DNA of 33,949 bases from Streptomyces sp. SID3343 (GTDB lineage Bacteria > Actinomycetota > Actinomycetes > Streptomycetales > Streptomycetaceae). The stretch lies in the NCBI RefSeq assembly GCF_009865215.1, contig NZ_WWJX01000039.1, positions 1 through 33,949 of the forward strand, read 5' to 3'. Within the stretch, counting starts at the first letter, position 1. Every line of letters starts with the position of its first letter. The position numbers were made by a program, and so were the translations under genes. Under the pieces are notes generated by a model. It did not search any database and was not told where the DNA came from. It worked only from the letters and a program-made list of their open reading frames with translations. Positions 7,534-16,264 of this stretch are shown piece after piece.

Positions 7534-8295
7534 ATGGCGGAACTGACCGGCAAGGTCGCGATCATCACGGGCGCCGCGCGCGGACAGGGCGAGGCCGAGG
7601 CCCGCCTGTTCGTCGCGAAGGGCGCGAAGGTCGTGCTGACCGACCTGCTCGAAGAGGACGGCGCGAAGGTCGCCGCCGATCTCGGTGACGCCGCCCGCTT
7701 CGTCAGGCACGACGTGGCGGACCCGGACGACTGGGCGACGGTCGTCGAGACCGCCGTCCGCGAGTTCGGCGGTGTGGACATCCTGATCAACAACGCGGCG
7801 ATCTACTGGACGAACGGCTTCGCGGACGAGACCGCCGAGCGCGTCGAGAAGATCATGCAGGTCAACTTCTTCGGCGTATGGCACGGCATGCAGGCCGTGC
7901 TGCCGCTGATGAAGGCCAAGCGGGCCGGCGCGATCGTCAACATCTCGTCGCAGGCCGGCCTCGAAGGTCTCCCGGGCCACTCGGCCTACGGCGCGACCAA
8001 GTGGGCCGTGCGCGGCCTGTCCAAGACGGTCGCGCTTGAGGTCGGCGAACACGGCATCCGGGTGAACTCGGTCCACCCGGGCGTGATCGACACCCCGATG
8101 ATCGCGGCGGTGGGGGTGGAGCGCGGCGAGGGCAAGTTCCCGACCGTCCCGATGCGCCGCGTCGCCGCGCCCGAGGAGGTCGCCGAGGTGGTGGCCTTCC
8201 TCGCCTCCGACGCGGCCTCGTACGTGACCGGCACCGAACTCGTCGTGGACGGCGGCCTGATGGCGGGCATGACCGTGCCGGCGGGCACGTACTGA
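7534..8295 (+). CDS. SDR-family oxidoreductase (copy 2 of a paralogous pair)
   Basis: A 253-residue classical SDR, the close paralogue of the gene at 4759. They share the first dozen residues almost exactly, the RFVRHDV and EFGGVD stretches and the GIRVNSVHPG block. TGAARGQG is at residues 12-19, S139, Tyr152 and Lys156 (YGATK). The usual NNAG is NNAA here (86-89), a small change at a structural motif. The start ATG has GGAGAGG upstream. It ends the plus-strand group that began at 4759 and is followed by a hairpin at 8329. Two paralogues flanking a related hydroxysteroid dehydrogenase suggest enzymes acting on stereoisomers or on successive hydroxyl groups of one compound. This is an inference from arrangement only. 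Confidence 0.92.
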   Translation: MAELTGKVAIITGAARGQGEAEARLFVAKGAKVVLTDLLEEDGAKVAADLGDAARFVRHDVADPDDWATVVETAVREFGGVDILINNAAIYWTNGFADETAERVEKIMQVNFFGVWHGMQAVLPLMKAKRAGAIVNISSQAGLEGLPGHSAYGATKWAVRGLSKTVALEVGEHGIRVNSVHPGVIDTPMIAAVGVERGEGKFPTVPMRRVAAPEEVAEVVAFLASDAASYVTGTELVVDGGLMAGMTVPAGTY

Positions 8296-8328
8296 GGGCT
8301 CGCGCGTACGCGGCCACCACACATATGA

Positions 8329-8358
8329 CGCCCCGTCGGCCGGACGGCCGGCGGGGCG
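8329..8358 (+). terminator. Hairpin terminator after the SDR cluster
   Basis: CGCCCCGTCGGCC (8329-8341) pairs with GGCCGGCGGGGCG (8346-8358) through a 13-bp stem with one G-U pair and a GGAC tetraloop. It starts 33 nt after the stop of the SDR gene. Confidence 0.65.
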
Positions 8359-8389
8359 GACGCGCCCTGCGACAAAGGACATACGCGAC

Positions 8390-8421
8390 GAAGGCCGCCT
8401 CCCCGAAAGGAAGCGGCCTTC
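8390..8421 (-). terminator. Hairpin downstream of first tRNA-Ala
   Basis: GAAGGCCGC (8390-8398) and GCGGCCTTC (8413-8421) form a perfect 9-bp stem with a 14-nt loop. It lies 13 nt beyond the 3' end of the minus-strand tRNA. No T-run is present on that strand, and the hairpin could work in both directions. Confidence 0.6.
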
Positions 8422-8434
8422 GCGTTTCTCGCTG

Positions 8435-8507
<73 letters not shown>

Positions 8508-8518
8508 GCGTGAATACG

Positions 8519-9295
8519 TCATAAGTCTACCCGGTCCCTCGCAGTGCTCACGACCAAGGGTCCGGTGAACGGCGGCGGGTCGCGCAGCGGTCCGAGCAGG
8601 CGCAGCAGCACCGCTGCGGCCAGGCTGCTCAGCGTCGCGAGCAGATGTCCGACGTCCCAGATGGTGTGGTCGGTGATCACCGGGAGGCCGACCAGACAGA
8701 ACATCACCACCGCCCCGATCAACCGGATCCACCCCGTCATGATCAGCACGGCGGCGGCGCACGAGCCCATCTCGACGTAGCTGACGCCCACGTCGGTGGC
8801 GAACGCGATCTTGTGCGGCAGCCGCCCGGCGGTGATCGCGCCCTTCTCGATCGCCGCGGTGAGCAGCGAGCCGAACACGTGCCCACTCGCGCCGATGACC
8901 AGCATCCGCGGCGAGCCGTACCGGCGTTCGGCCCACGCGACGACGGTGCCGAAGACGATCAGGTACATCAGCAGCCCGGAGCCGTGGTCGGCGACCCAGA
9001 ACGCACTGGTCAACAGGGCTTCGATCGGGTCGTTGCCGAGCCGGAAGAGGTTGGTGCTGTTCAGCTTGGTCAGCAGGTCGATCAGCCGCGGCGGGGACGT
9101 GCGTTGCACCACCGTCGACGCGGTGAAGATCGCCATGTAGGTGAACGTGATCGGCGCCGACAGCACCCACGTGTGCAGCCGAGCGGTCCAGGGCGAGATC
9201 ACCGCGACCCACCTCCGAGCCCACTCCCATCGCCGGGCCAGCCCGCGCAGCAGGTACCAAGCGATGACGATACAAATCCCGATACCGACGGTCAC
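8519..9295 (-). CDS. Rhomboid-like integral membrane protein
   Basis: A 258-residue polytopic membrane protein with about six hydrophobic helices. It resembles the rhomboid-like proteins found in actinomycetes. GASG at residues 135-138 (MLVIGASGHVFGSLL) looks like the rhomboid GxSG catalytic motif, and a His at 217 in DVGHLLATLS could be its partner. However, DVGVSYVEMGSC (168-179) sits where this subfamily may carry its serine, so protease activity is uncertain. The start is a GTG at 9295 without a good Shine-Dalgarno and may be wrong. The stop lies 12 nt from the tRNA-Ala 5' end, so the tRNA promoter must lie within the 3' end of this gene or the tRNA is processed from its transcript. The GMC oxidase gene is 102 nt upstream on the same strand. 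Confidence 0.78.
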   Translation of the reverse strand: MTVGIGICIVIAWYLLRGLARRWEWARRWVAVISPWTARLHTWVLSAPITFTYMAIFTASTVVQRTSPPRLIDLLTKLNSTNLFRLGNDPIEALLTSAFWVADHGSGLLMYLIVFGTVVAWAERRYGSPRMLVIGASGHVFGSLLTAAIEKGAITAGRLPHKIAFATDVGVSYVEMGSCAAAVLIMTGWIRLIGAVVMFCLVGLPVITDHTIWDVGHLLATLSSLAAAVLLRLLGPLRDPPPFTGPLVVSTARDRVDL

Positions 9296-9397
9296 CGCAG
9301 GCCGGTGCCCGCACGCCGCCTACACCAACCACACCCCGCAGGCCCCCGAACGTGCCGGCCGGTTGCCCCGCGACCCGACCCCCTCAGCCGAACCCCC

Positions 9398-11362
9398 TCA
9401 CGGCCCGACGGCCCCGAGCACCCGCTCGGCCGTCCGATGCGCCAAGGCCATGCACGAGAGCATCGGATTGCTGCCGCACGCGCTCGGAAACGCGCTGGTG
9501 TCGCCGATCCACACCCCCCGCGTGTCGTACAACTCGCCGTCGGGGTTCGCCGCCGCCGTGTCCCGATCGCGCCCCATCCTGGCCGTGCCCATCTGATGAG
9601 CCGAGCCGACGAGGAGCCCGCCGGGCCCGATCGGATAGTCGTCGTGGGCCCTGATCCACGCCTCGACGTCGTCGCCGCGACGCCACGACCGCAGCCCCGG
9701 CGCGCCGGAGCGGATCTCCTGCGCGCCCGCGGCCTCGTGCAGCCGGGCCAGCGTGCCCAGGCCGTGCCGGAACAACTCGACGTCCCGAGGGTCCTCGACC
9801 GCGTACACGTGCCGCGCCTCGCCGTCGGCGTCGAGTTCGACGTGCCCGGCGCCCCGGTCGCGCAGTACGAACAGGAAGTCGGCGGTGCGGTCGAGGTCGG
9901 CCATCGCCTGCTTGTGTTCGAGACCGGTCCGGGCCTGCGCGGTGAACTGGAACGCGAACATGCCGGTGAAGTACTGACTGCCTTCCACCAGGTAGCCGTG
10001 GCCGTTGCGAAGGTCGGCGAACTCGTCGACCACGCCGGCCTGTGGCGGCCCCCACCACGGGTCCTGCGGGTCCGCGTACACGCCGAACATGCCGGAGGAC
10101 GGGTGCACCCGCAGGTTGCGGCCGACCGCGGGGCCGCCGAGGCCGCTGCGCAGCAGGATCGCCGGGGTTTCCAGCGCTCCGGCGGCCAGCACCACGGTCG
10201 GGGCCTTGACGGTGAGCCAGGCCCGGTTGCCGTTGCGGTCGCGCACCCTGGCCTCGACGCCGGACGCGACGCCCGCCCGGGTGAGCACGGTACGCACGTC
10301 CGCGCGCACCACGATCCGCGCGCCCGCGTCCGCGGCGTCGCGCAGATACGTGTTGACGGTGCCCTGCTTGGCCCCGCTCCGGTCGCCGAACTGGGTATAG
10401 CCGGCCGTCTTGGGGTCGTACCTGGCCGGGTCCACGTTGCGGGTCGCGACCTTGAACGACCACCCGAGCCGCTCGGCCGCCTCGCGCATCCGTCGGTGCG
10501 GGCCGTTGAGGTCCGAGCAGTCCGCGTTCGCGGACACCCGCGCGGCCACCGCCGCGACGTGCGCGTCCCATTCCGGACCGGCCACGTCGGTGAGCCCGTC
10601 GTCGGCCCACTGCTCACGCACCACGCGCCGGGGTTCGACCCAGTTCTGCCAGTTGACCGTGGTGCCGCCGCCGAGCGTGTGCCCGGCCAGGAGCACCCCG
10701 CCGCCGTCGGCGGTCTGCGCGAAGCCCTCGCGGTAGAACATCGAGCGCACGGCCCACGATTCGAGCTGGTTGAAGTCGCCCTCGTGGAAGTAGTCGCCGG
10801 CCTCCAGGACCACCACGTCCTTGCCGGCGCACGCGAGCAGCCCGGCGATCGTGCCGCCACCCGCGCCCGAGCCCACCACGACCACGTCCGCGTGCAGCGT
10901 CTCGCCCGCGTGCGGTGAGTACAGCGGCAGCGGCGGGTGTACGGGCCCGGTCGGCGCCGCCTGCGGGCCGGGATTGCCGACGCCGGCCCAGAACGGATTG
11001 CGGCCCTGCGCGTCGGTGAGCGAGTACGCGTACAGCGCCGCCGCCCCGCGTAGCGTGGCCACCGCGACCGCGACCTCGGGGGCGAGCGACGACACGGCTT
11101 CGAGCAGTCCTTCGCGGGTGGAGGCGTCGGCGGTCACCAGGCCGGCCTCGCCGATGCCGTCGAGCAACAGCCGCAGCGCGTCCTGCTGTTGTGGATCGGT
11201 CCGGTCCGCGAGCAACTCCTCGATCCGGGGCACCACGCCGGCCACCGCGCTCCCCGGCGTGGCCCAGAACCCGGTCGGATCGTCGGCCCGCGTGACCGAG
11301 GGCACGACCGTGTCGACGATGGCTCGGAGCACGTCCCGTTGCGCGTCGTTGAGCAGTGGCAT
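9398..11362 (-). CDS. GMC-family flavin oxidase with N-terminal helical domain
   Basis: A 654-residue two-domain protein. Residues 1-130 or so resemble the gluconate 2-dehydrogenase subunit 3-like helical domain ([19 protein letters not shown]). From residue 158 a GMC flavoprotein follows: FAD-binding GSGAGGG at 164-170, VLEAGD at 185-190, [12 protein letters not shown], and a C-terminal [12 protein letters not shown] with the family's active-site His. The end carries [18 protein letters not shown]. The overall layout matches long-chain alcohol oxidases and related cholesterol-oxidase-like GMC enzymes, which oxidise a primary or secondary alcohol using FAD and O2. I see no Tat signal, so it is cytoplasmic or membrane-associated. 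ATG 11362 has AAAGGG about 10 nt upstream. Its neighbour is a rhomboid-like membrane protein, and a GlxA-type regulator lies 281 nt upstream on the same strand. Confidence 0.9.
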   Translation of the reverse strand: MPLLNDAQRDVLRAIVDTVVPSVTRADDPTGFWATPGSAVAGVVPRIEELLADRTDPQQQDALRLLLDGIGEAGLVTADASTREGLLEAVSSLAPEVAVAVATLRGAAALYAYSLTDAQGRNPFWAGVGNPGPQAAPTGPVHPPLPLYSPHAGETLHADVVVVGSGAGGGTIAGLLACAGKDVVVLEAGDYFHEGDFNQLESWAVRSMFYREGFAQTADGGGVLLAGHTLGGGTTVNWQNWVEPRRVVREQWADDGLTDVAGPEWDAHVAAVAARVSANADCSDLNGPHRRMREAAERLGWSFKVATRNVDPARYDPKTAGYTQFGDRSGAKQGTVNTYLRDAADAGARIVVRADVRTVLTRAGVASGVEARVRDRNGNRAWLTVKAPTVVLAAGALETPAILLRSGLGGPAVGRNLRVHPSSGMFGVYADPQDPWWGPPQAGVVDEFADLRNGHGYLVEGSQYFTGMFAFQFTAQARTGLEHKQAMADLDRTADFLFVLRDRGAGHVELDADGEARHVYAVEDPRDVELFRHGLGTLARLHEAAGAQEIRSGAPGLRSWRRGDDVEAWIRAHDDYPIGPGGLLVGSAHQMGTARMGRDRDTAAANPDGELYDTRGVWIGDTSAFPSACGSNPMLSCMALAHRTAERVLGAVGP

Positions 11363-11643
11363 GTGGATCGCCCTTTCACGTCCCGCACGGGTGGAGGCTC
11401 CGAGCGTGGATCACGGCGCCCCGAGCCCACCAGCACGGTTCCGGCCACAGAGATCGGCTTTCCGGTCATGGCACACCCGCCCGCCCACCGCTCGACCGAC
11501 CCGGCCGACGACGTGCGATCCTCGGCGTTTCGGAACCGGGCGACGCGCGGGGGATGTTGCCACCGAGAGTCCTGTGCCCCGAAACTCGGCGCGGCTACCT
11601 ATGCGGCCCCGGGTGGGTGTGGGGAACGCCGGTCCGCGCGCCC
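11363..11643. other. Gap with no gene seen
   Basis: This 281-bp gap separates the GMC start from the GlxA-type stop, both on the minus strand. Open frames here are short or extend from neighbours and show no protein-like composition. It should hold the GMC promoter, but no clear hexamers are visible. Confidence 0.5.
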
Positions 11644-12693
11644 TTACGTCCCCGCCCGCCCGTCCCCCAGGCGCGCCGGATCCGGCCCCGCCGGGCGGGT
11701 CCCGGTGTCGGGCGTGCCCACCGCCGTGGTCCGAAAGCGCGCCCGGTACACCGAGGGCGTCACGCCCAGCCGGCGCACGAACGCGCGGCGCAGGGACTCG
11801 TCACTGCCCAGGCCGCTGCGGGCCGCCGCGGCGGTGACCGTCGCGCCCGACTCCAGCAGGGCCTGGGCCGCCTCGACCCGCATCGCCTCGACGTAGACCC
11901 CGGGGGAGGCGCCCACCCGGTCGTTGAAGAGCCGGGTGAGGTGGCGGGGGCTGAAACCGCCGAGCCGCGCGAGGACCGGCAGCGAGTGGTCGGCGGCCGG
12001 GTCGGCGGCCACCGCGTCCAGGACCGGGCGCAGCGGATCGTCGGCGGCGGTCGGAGTACGCGAGGGGACCGAGAACTGGGATTGGCCGCCCGGGCGGCGC
12101 AGGAAGACCACCAGGTCACGGGCCACCTCGCGGGCCAGGTCCGCGCCCTCGTCGGCCTCGACCAGGGCGAGCGCGAGGTCGATGCCCGCCGTGACCCCGG
12201 CGGAGGTGTACACGTCGCCGTCCCGGACGAAGATCGCGTCCGCTTCGACCGTGACCGCGGGGTGGCGCCGGGCCAACACCGCGGCGTGCCGCCAGTGCGT
12301 GGTGGCCCGCCGCCCGTCGAGCAGCCCCGCCCGCGCGAGTACGAACGCACCCGTGCACACCGAGGCGACCCGTTGGGACACGGCCGCGAGCGCGATCGTG
12401 CCCTCGGTCAGGCCGGCCGGCGGGGCGTGGTGCGGCAGGTCGACCGAGCCCGGCACGATCAGCGTGTGCGCGGCGTCGATGTCGGCCACCGCCGCGTCGA
12501 CCATCAGCCGGGTACCGGACGAGGTCCGCACCGGGTCGCCGGTGGGCGAGCACAGCGTCAGCGTGTAGGCGCCGCCCATGCTCTCTGCCGTACCGAACAC
12601 CTCCAGCGGCGCGGTGACGTCCATGAGCCGGACCCCGTCGTACGCGAGCACCGCCACGTTCCTGCGCTGTCGGGATTGCCGAGGTCGCCGCAT
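11644..12693 (-). CDS. GlxA-type transcriptional regulator (DJ-1/PfpI plus AraC HTH)
   Basis: A 349-residue regulator. A DJ-1/PfpI-like domain spans about residues 11-200 ([22 protein letters not shown], described by its ends), with Cys113 at the nucleophile elbow in [10 protein letters not shown]. An AraC-type double helix-turn-helix follows at about 225-325 ([48 protein letters not shown]). Such proteins sense small molecules or amidase-type substrates and usually activate adjacent genes. I start it at ATG 12693. The frame is open for 91 more codons but that part is basic and not family-like. A TACTTT hexamer ends 7 nt before this ATG, suggesting a leaderless transcript. It diverges from the HD/DUF1348 pair, the most likely target. 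Confidence 0.88.
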   Translation of the reverse strand: MRRPRQSRQRRNVAVLAYDGVRLMDVTAPLEVFGTAESMGGAYTLTLCSPTGDPVRTSSGTRLMVDAAVADIDAAHTLIVPGSVDLPHHAPPAGLTEGTIALAAVSQRVASVCTGAFVLARAGLLDGRRATTHWRHAAVLARRHPAVTVEADAIFVRDGDVYTSAGVTAGIDLALALVEADEGADLAREVARDLVVFLRRPGGQSQFSVPSRTPTAADDPLRPVLDAVAADPAADHSLPVLARLGGFSPRHLTRLFNDRVGASPGVYVEAMRVEAAQALLESGATVTAAAARSGLGSDESLRRAFVRRLGVTPSVYRARFRTTAVGTPDTGTRPAGPDPARLGDGRAGT

Positions 12694-12700
12694 ACGACCA

Positions 12701-12706
12701 AAAGTA
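12701..12706 (-). promoter_or_regulatory. -10 element for a leaderless GlxA-type transcript
   Basis: On the minus strand TACTTT is followed by exactly 7 nt and then the ATG at 12693, so a transcript starting at the usual distance would begin at the start codon. No Shine-Dalgarno is present and no clear -35 is seen. Confidence 0.45.
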
Positions 12707-12889
12707 TCGAACAGGCATGGCCACATGTGAGGGATCCAGGTCCGGATGGACATGGAGCGAAAGGGAACCCGGGAGGAGCCTTGAACCAGGACGACGGCCT
12801 CCGGAACAACCGCCGTCGACCACAAGCGCCGCCGATTACAGCCGTCGCCGACCACAGCTCGTCGGCCCGGACCGACCCGAGGAGTTCCC

Positions 12890-13528
12890 GTGTCCGATCG
12901 CATCGCCGACATCGACATCCCCGACAGCGCGCTCGCCAAGGAGGCCACCGAACTGGTCCGCGACACCGCCGGCCCGCTGCTGTACGACCATTCGCGCCGG
13001 GTGTATCTCTTCGGCGCCCTCCAGGGTCGCCGCCGAAGCCTCGCCTACGATCCCGAGCTGCTCTACGTCGGCGCGATGTTCCACGATCTCGGCCTGACGC
13101 CCGCCTATCGTGCCTCGCAGCAGCGCTTCGAGCTCGACGGTGCCGACGCCGCCCGCGACTTCGTGCTGCGGCACGGCCTGTCCGCCGATCACGGCCGGAT
13201 CGTGTGGACGGCGATCGCGCTGCACACGACGCCCGAGATCCCCACCCGCATGGAGCCCGAGGTCGCCCTGGTCACTGCCGGCGTCGAACTCGACGTGCTC
13301 GGGAGGGGCCTCGACGACATCTCCGCCGAGGCGCGCGCGGCCGTCGTGGCGGCGCATCCACGGCCCGACTTCAAGCGCCGGATCCTCGCCGCCTTCACCG
13401 AGGGCATCGAGCACCGCCCGCAGACCACCTTCGGCAACATCAAGGCCGACGTGCTCGACCGGTTCGTACCGGGCTTCGAGCGGATCGATTTCGTCGACGC
13501 CGTCGAGAACTCGGGGTGGTCCGCGTGA
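12890..13528 (+). CDS. HD-domain hydrolase, cyanamide hydratase-like
   Basis: A 212-residue HD-superfamily protein. The metal-binding pattern is visible as His34 ([11 protein letters not shown]), His65-Asp66 ([11 protein letters not shown]), and later conserved His residues near 95-112 ([18 protein letters not shown]). The spacing and the segment order match the cyanamide hydratase/Ddi2-like branch, whose fungal members hydrate small nitrile-type compounds. The bacterial members are mostly uncharacterised, so the reaction is not established here. The GTG start has GAGGAG 6 nt upstream. Its stop overlaps the next start as GTGA, so it is coupled to the DUF1348 gene. It diverges from the GlxA-type regulator with 196 bp between them, which suggests direct regulation. 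Confidence 0.86.
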   Translation: MSDRIADIDIPDSALAKEATELVRDTAGPLLYDHSRRVYLFGALQGRRRSLAYDPELLYVGAMFHDLGLTPAYRASQQRFELDGADAARDFVLRHGLSADHGRIVWTAIALHTTPEIPTRMEPEVALVTAGVELDVLGRGLDDISAEARAAVVAAHPRPDFKRRILAAFTEGIEHRPQTTFGNIKADVLDRFVPGFERIDFVDAVENSGWSA

Positions 13529-13977
13529 AGCCGCCGCTGCCGCCGTTCGACGAGGCCGACGCTCGGGCCAAGGTGCAGGCCGCCGAGGACGCGTGGAACA
13601 CCCGCGACCCCGAGCGGGTCGCCCTCGCCTACACACCCGACTCCGTCTGGCGCAACCGCGACCGGTTCGTCACCGGGCGGGAGGCGATCACCGCGTTCCT
13701 GGCCGACAAGTGGGCGCGCGAGCTGGACTACGCGCTCCGCAAGGAACTGTGGACGTACGGCCCCGACCGGATCGCGGTGCGCTTCCAGTACGAGTGGCGC
13801 GACGCGGCGGGCGCCTTTTGGCGCAGCTACGGCAACGAGTTGTGGGAGTTCGCCCCGGACGGCCTGATGCGACGGCGCGAGGCGAGTATCAACGACGTCG
13901 CGATCACCGAGGCCGATCGGCGCATCCACGGCCCACGTCCGACCGAGGAGTACGGTGTGCCGTTCCCGCTCGCGTGA
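13525..13977 (+). CDS. DUF1348 / NTF2-like fold protein
   Basis: A 150-residue protein of the DUF1348 family, an NTF2-like cone fold. Characteristic segments are [62 protein letters not shown] and SYGNELWEF. Members are about 150 residues and lack a proven function; the fold suits a small-molecule hydrolase, isomerase or binding role. The GTG start at 13525 overlaps the stop of the HD-domain gene by 4 nt, so the two proteins are made from one message and in linked amounts. The gene is convergent with the SDR at 14021 and only 43 nt separate their stops. Confidence 0.9.
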   Translation: MKPPLPPFDEADARAKVQAAEDAWNTRDPERVALAYTPDSVWRNRDRFVTGREAITAFLADKWARELDYALRKELWTYGPDRIAVRFQYEWRDAAGAFWRSYGNELWEFAPDGLMRRREASINDVAITEADRRIHGPRPTEEYGVPFPLA

Positions 13978-14020
13978 CGAGTGGGTGGGCCCCGGCGGGC
14001 GTGCGCGCGGGTCGGGAAGG

Positions 14021-15010
14021 CTAGTGCCCACCCTTGTGGCTGTGGCACTCGCCCGCCCACGGGTGGGTCAGTTCCTGGCACCGGCGCCAGAACCACGCGC
14101 GGTCCGGGCGACTCTCGCGCGTCGAGGCCCGATAGTGGGTCGGCCGGGGGCGGCGGTCCTGCCAGAACCGGCCGGTGCTCAGGCCGGGCTCGTCGGCTGC
14201 GCACAGCCAGACCGCCGTATCGGCGCCCTCCTGCGGGGTGCGTAGGAGCGGCGCGGTGATCCGCCGGAAGGTCGGCATCGACGAGCGCAGGCCCGGGGTG
14301 TCGGTCCAGCCGGGGTGGGTGGCGTGCACGACCGGGCCGCCGTCGCCGAGGTGTTCGGCCCACAGTTCGGCCAGTACGACCTGCATGCGCTTGGTTCGCG
14401 CGTACGCGACGGTGGGCTGGTAGGGGCCGCGCGTGTACTCGATGTCGTCCACCGGAAGTCGCTGCGCGTACATCGCGCCGGAGCTCATCCACACCACTCG
14501 CGAACACGACGCGGGGTCGGCGGCCACGAGCCGGCTGAGCAGGTGCGGGCCGAGCACGTGCACCGCGAGCGAGTATTCGTGGCCCTCGGCGGTCTCGGTC
14601 CGCTCCGCGGGCATCCCGCCGGCGTTGTGCAGGAGCGCGTACAGCGGGCCGTGCTCGGCCCGCAGGGCCTTGGCGAACCGCGCGACGTCGGGCAGGCTGC
14701 CCATGTCGCACGGGTACACGCTCGGCTCGGCCCCCGGCACGTCGGCCTCGATCCGCCGCCGGGCCTGTTCGCCGCGCTCCCCGTCGCGCGCGACCATCAC
14801 CACCGAGGCCCCGAGCCGCGCCAACCCGACGACCGCGGCCTCGCCGAGACCGGACGACGCCCCGGTCACCACGACGGTGCGCCCCTTGAGCGCGCCGGGT
14901 TCGGGGTCGGGCGGGAAGTCGACCCGCCGCCGAAGGTGATAGCCGATCCGGCTGTAGCCGGGTACGACCGCCCGGTCCATGGCCCGCTCCCAGAACCGCC
15001 ACTCCGTCAT
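14021..15010 (-). CDS. SDR-family oxidoreductase, retinol-dehydrogenase-like
   Basis: A 329-residue SDR of the longer retinol-dehydrogenase/DHRS-like type. A 45-residue N-terminal region (VPGYSRIGYHLRRR) precedes the Rossmann domain. GASSGLG is at residues 50-56, HNAGG at 128-132, the catalytic Ser near 177 (MSSGAM), Tyr203 and Lys207 (YARTK). A hydrophilic, Arg-rich tail ends in HSHKGGH. This class often uses NADP(H) on lipophilic alcohols or aldehydes. The ATG at 15010 is preferred over a GTG three codons upstream because GAGGG lies 9 nt before it. It lies downstream of the second tRNA-Ala on the same strand, isolated from it by a strong terminator. It is not closely related to the SDRs at 4759-8295. 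Confidence 0.88.
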   Translation of the reverse strand: MTEWRFWERAMDRAVVPGYSRIGYHLRRRVDFPPDPEPGALKGRTVVVTGASSGLGEAAVVGLARLGASVVMVARDGERGEQARRRIEADVPGAEPSVYPCDMGSLPDVARFAKALRAEHGPLYALLHNAGGMPAERTETAEGHEYSLAVHVLGPHLLSRLVAADPASCSRVVWMSSGAMYAQRLPVDDIEYTRGPYQPTVAYARTKRMQVVLAELWAEHLGDGGPVVHATHPGWTDTPGLRSSMPTFRRITAPLLRTPQEGADTAVWLCAADEPGLSTGRFWQDRRPRPTHYRASTRESRPDRAWFWRRCQELTHPWAGECHSHKGGH

Positions 15011-15098
15011 CGCACGCACCCTCGCCTTCGTCGTAGTCAGGGGAGGAGAGTGCCCGGAACGGGGATTTCATACGTTTTGGCCCGCCGAGGGAGCAACG

Positions 15099-15137
15099 AA
15101 AAAGGACCGCCTCCCGAACGAATCCGGAAGGCGGTCC
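15099..15137 (-). terminator. Rho-independent terminator of second tRNA-Ala
   Basis: GGACCGCCT (15104-15112) and AGGCGGTCC (15129-15137) form a perfect 9-bp stem with a 16-nt loop. On the minus strand it is followed by TTTTTC (15103 to 15098), a classical U-tract. It lies 7 nt beyond the tRNA 3' end. Confidence 0.88.
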
Positions 15138-15143
15138 CATCTG

Positions 15144-15216
<73 letters not shown>

Positions 15217-15395
15217 GCCATCTCTTGCACCGAGTGAAGTTTCCCCGCTCGACCACGAGTACTTTACACGCTCCCCGCCACGACCCGCCAACCACTTACA
15301 CACACCCTCGTGCGGGGGCCATCCGAGGCCGCGAGCAGCGCGCTCCGCGCCGGCCGCGAGCCCGTCCGCAGCGCGATCATGGTCGACTGCCGTCC

Positions 15396-15427
15396 CCGGC
15401 GGGATGCCCACTTGAGTCTCCCGCCGG
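15396..15427. promoter_or_regulatory. Inverted repeat before the MerR gene
   Basis: CCGGCGGGA (15396-15404) and TCCCGCCGG (15419-15427) are perfect 9-bp arms with a 14-bp spacer containing ACTTGAGT, itself nearly palindromic. The right arm touches a possible Shine-Dalgarno (GGTGGAG). It may be the autoregulatory operator of the MerR protein or an mRNA hairpin over the ribosome site. Confidence 0.5.
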
Positions 15428-15449
15428 TGGAGACCACAAGGTGAGGGAC

Positions 15450-16076
15450 ATGGACGACACGACCACCCTGTTCTCGATCGGCGATCCGGCCCGGCGTACC
15501 GGCCTGTCGGTCGAGACCATCCGGTTCTACTCGGATGCCGGGGTCGTGCCGCCCACCCAACGAAGCTCGGCCGGCTACCGGCTGTACGACATCGACGCGC
15601 TCGCCCGCCTCGAACTCGTGCGCACGCTGCGCGACCTCGGGATCGACCTCGCCACCATCCAGCGGGTGTCGGCGCGCGAGATCACCGTGCCGGAGGTCGC
15701 GGCGGCGCACGCCCGAGCCGTGGACGCGCAGATCCGCACGCTGCGATTGCGTCGAACCGTGCTGCGCGCGGTGACCAGGCGGGCATCGAGTCCCGAGGAG
15801 ATGGACCTGATGCACAAGCTCGCGAAACTGTCCGTGGAGGAACGGCGTCGGATCATCACCGACTTCATCGACTCCACGTTCGCCGACCTGGACGTCGACC
15901 CCGGTTTCGTGTCCAAGATGCGCTCGACGATGCCCGATCTGCCGATCGACCCGACGCCCGAACAAGTCGACGCCTGGGTGCTCGCCACCATCAACGGCCG
16001 GCCCGCCTGGCCGAGCATGCAACCGACCTTCACCTGGTTCATCACAGCCCTGAGCACGAGGAAAACGGCCGGCTGA
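15450..16076 (+). CDS. MerR-family transcriptional regulator
   Basis: A 208-residue MerR regulator. The N-terminal winged helix-turn-helix covers residues 6-75 (FSIGDPARRTGLSVETIRFY, AGYRLYDIDALARLELVRTL). A coiled-coil dimer helix and a C-terminal helical effector region follow (EEMDLMHKLAKLSVEERRRI to NGRPAWPSMQP). No Cys metal-binding loop is seen, so a small organic ligand or a protein partner is more likely than a metal. ATG 15450 has AAGG 8 nt upstream. A GTG three codons earlier is a possible alternative, but its ribosome site would lie in the inverted repeat at 15396-15427. The next gene is convergent and no obvious target operon is adjacent except possibly itself. The gene ends at a good hairpin. 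Confidence 0.87.
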   Translation: MDDTTTLFSIGDPARRTGLSVETIRFYSDAGVVPPTQRSSAGYRLYDIDALARLELVRTLRDLGIDLATIQRVSAREITVPEVAAAHARAVDAQIRTLRLRRTVLRAVTRRASSPEEMDLMHKLAKLSVEERRRIITDFIDSTFADLDVDPGFVSKMRSTMPDLPIDPTPEQVDAWVLATINGRPAWPSMQPTFTWFITALSTRKTAG

Positions 16077-16087
16077 CGGACGCGGCA

Positions 16088-16126
16088 CCCGCCGCCGCCC
16101 GACAACCACCGGTCGGCGGCGGGCGT
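16088..16126 (+). terminator. Hairpin terminator after MerR gene
   Basis: CCCGCCGCCG (16088-16097) and CGGCGGCGGG (16114-16123) pair perfectly over 10 bp with a 16-nt loop. The stem is followed by CGTTT and lies 12 nt after the stop codon. Confidence 0.7.
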
Positions 16127-16264
16127 TTCGAGTTGCCGCGATGTACCTCGGCATGGAGGACCGGCTGCCAGGTCACCGAATCGGCGAAACCGGTTGAACG
16201 GTTTCGGGCGGTCGAGCGTTGCAGCCGCTGGATACGGACGCAACCGACGCACCGGACGGCTGGA

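Noticed and set aside
11356..13524. Plus-strand extension upstream of the DUF1348 gene
   Set aside because: The frame is open for 700 codons before GTG 13525, but it covers the GlxA-type gene on the other strand and the HD gene in another frame. Only the last 150 codons match a family.
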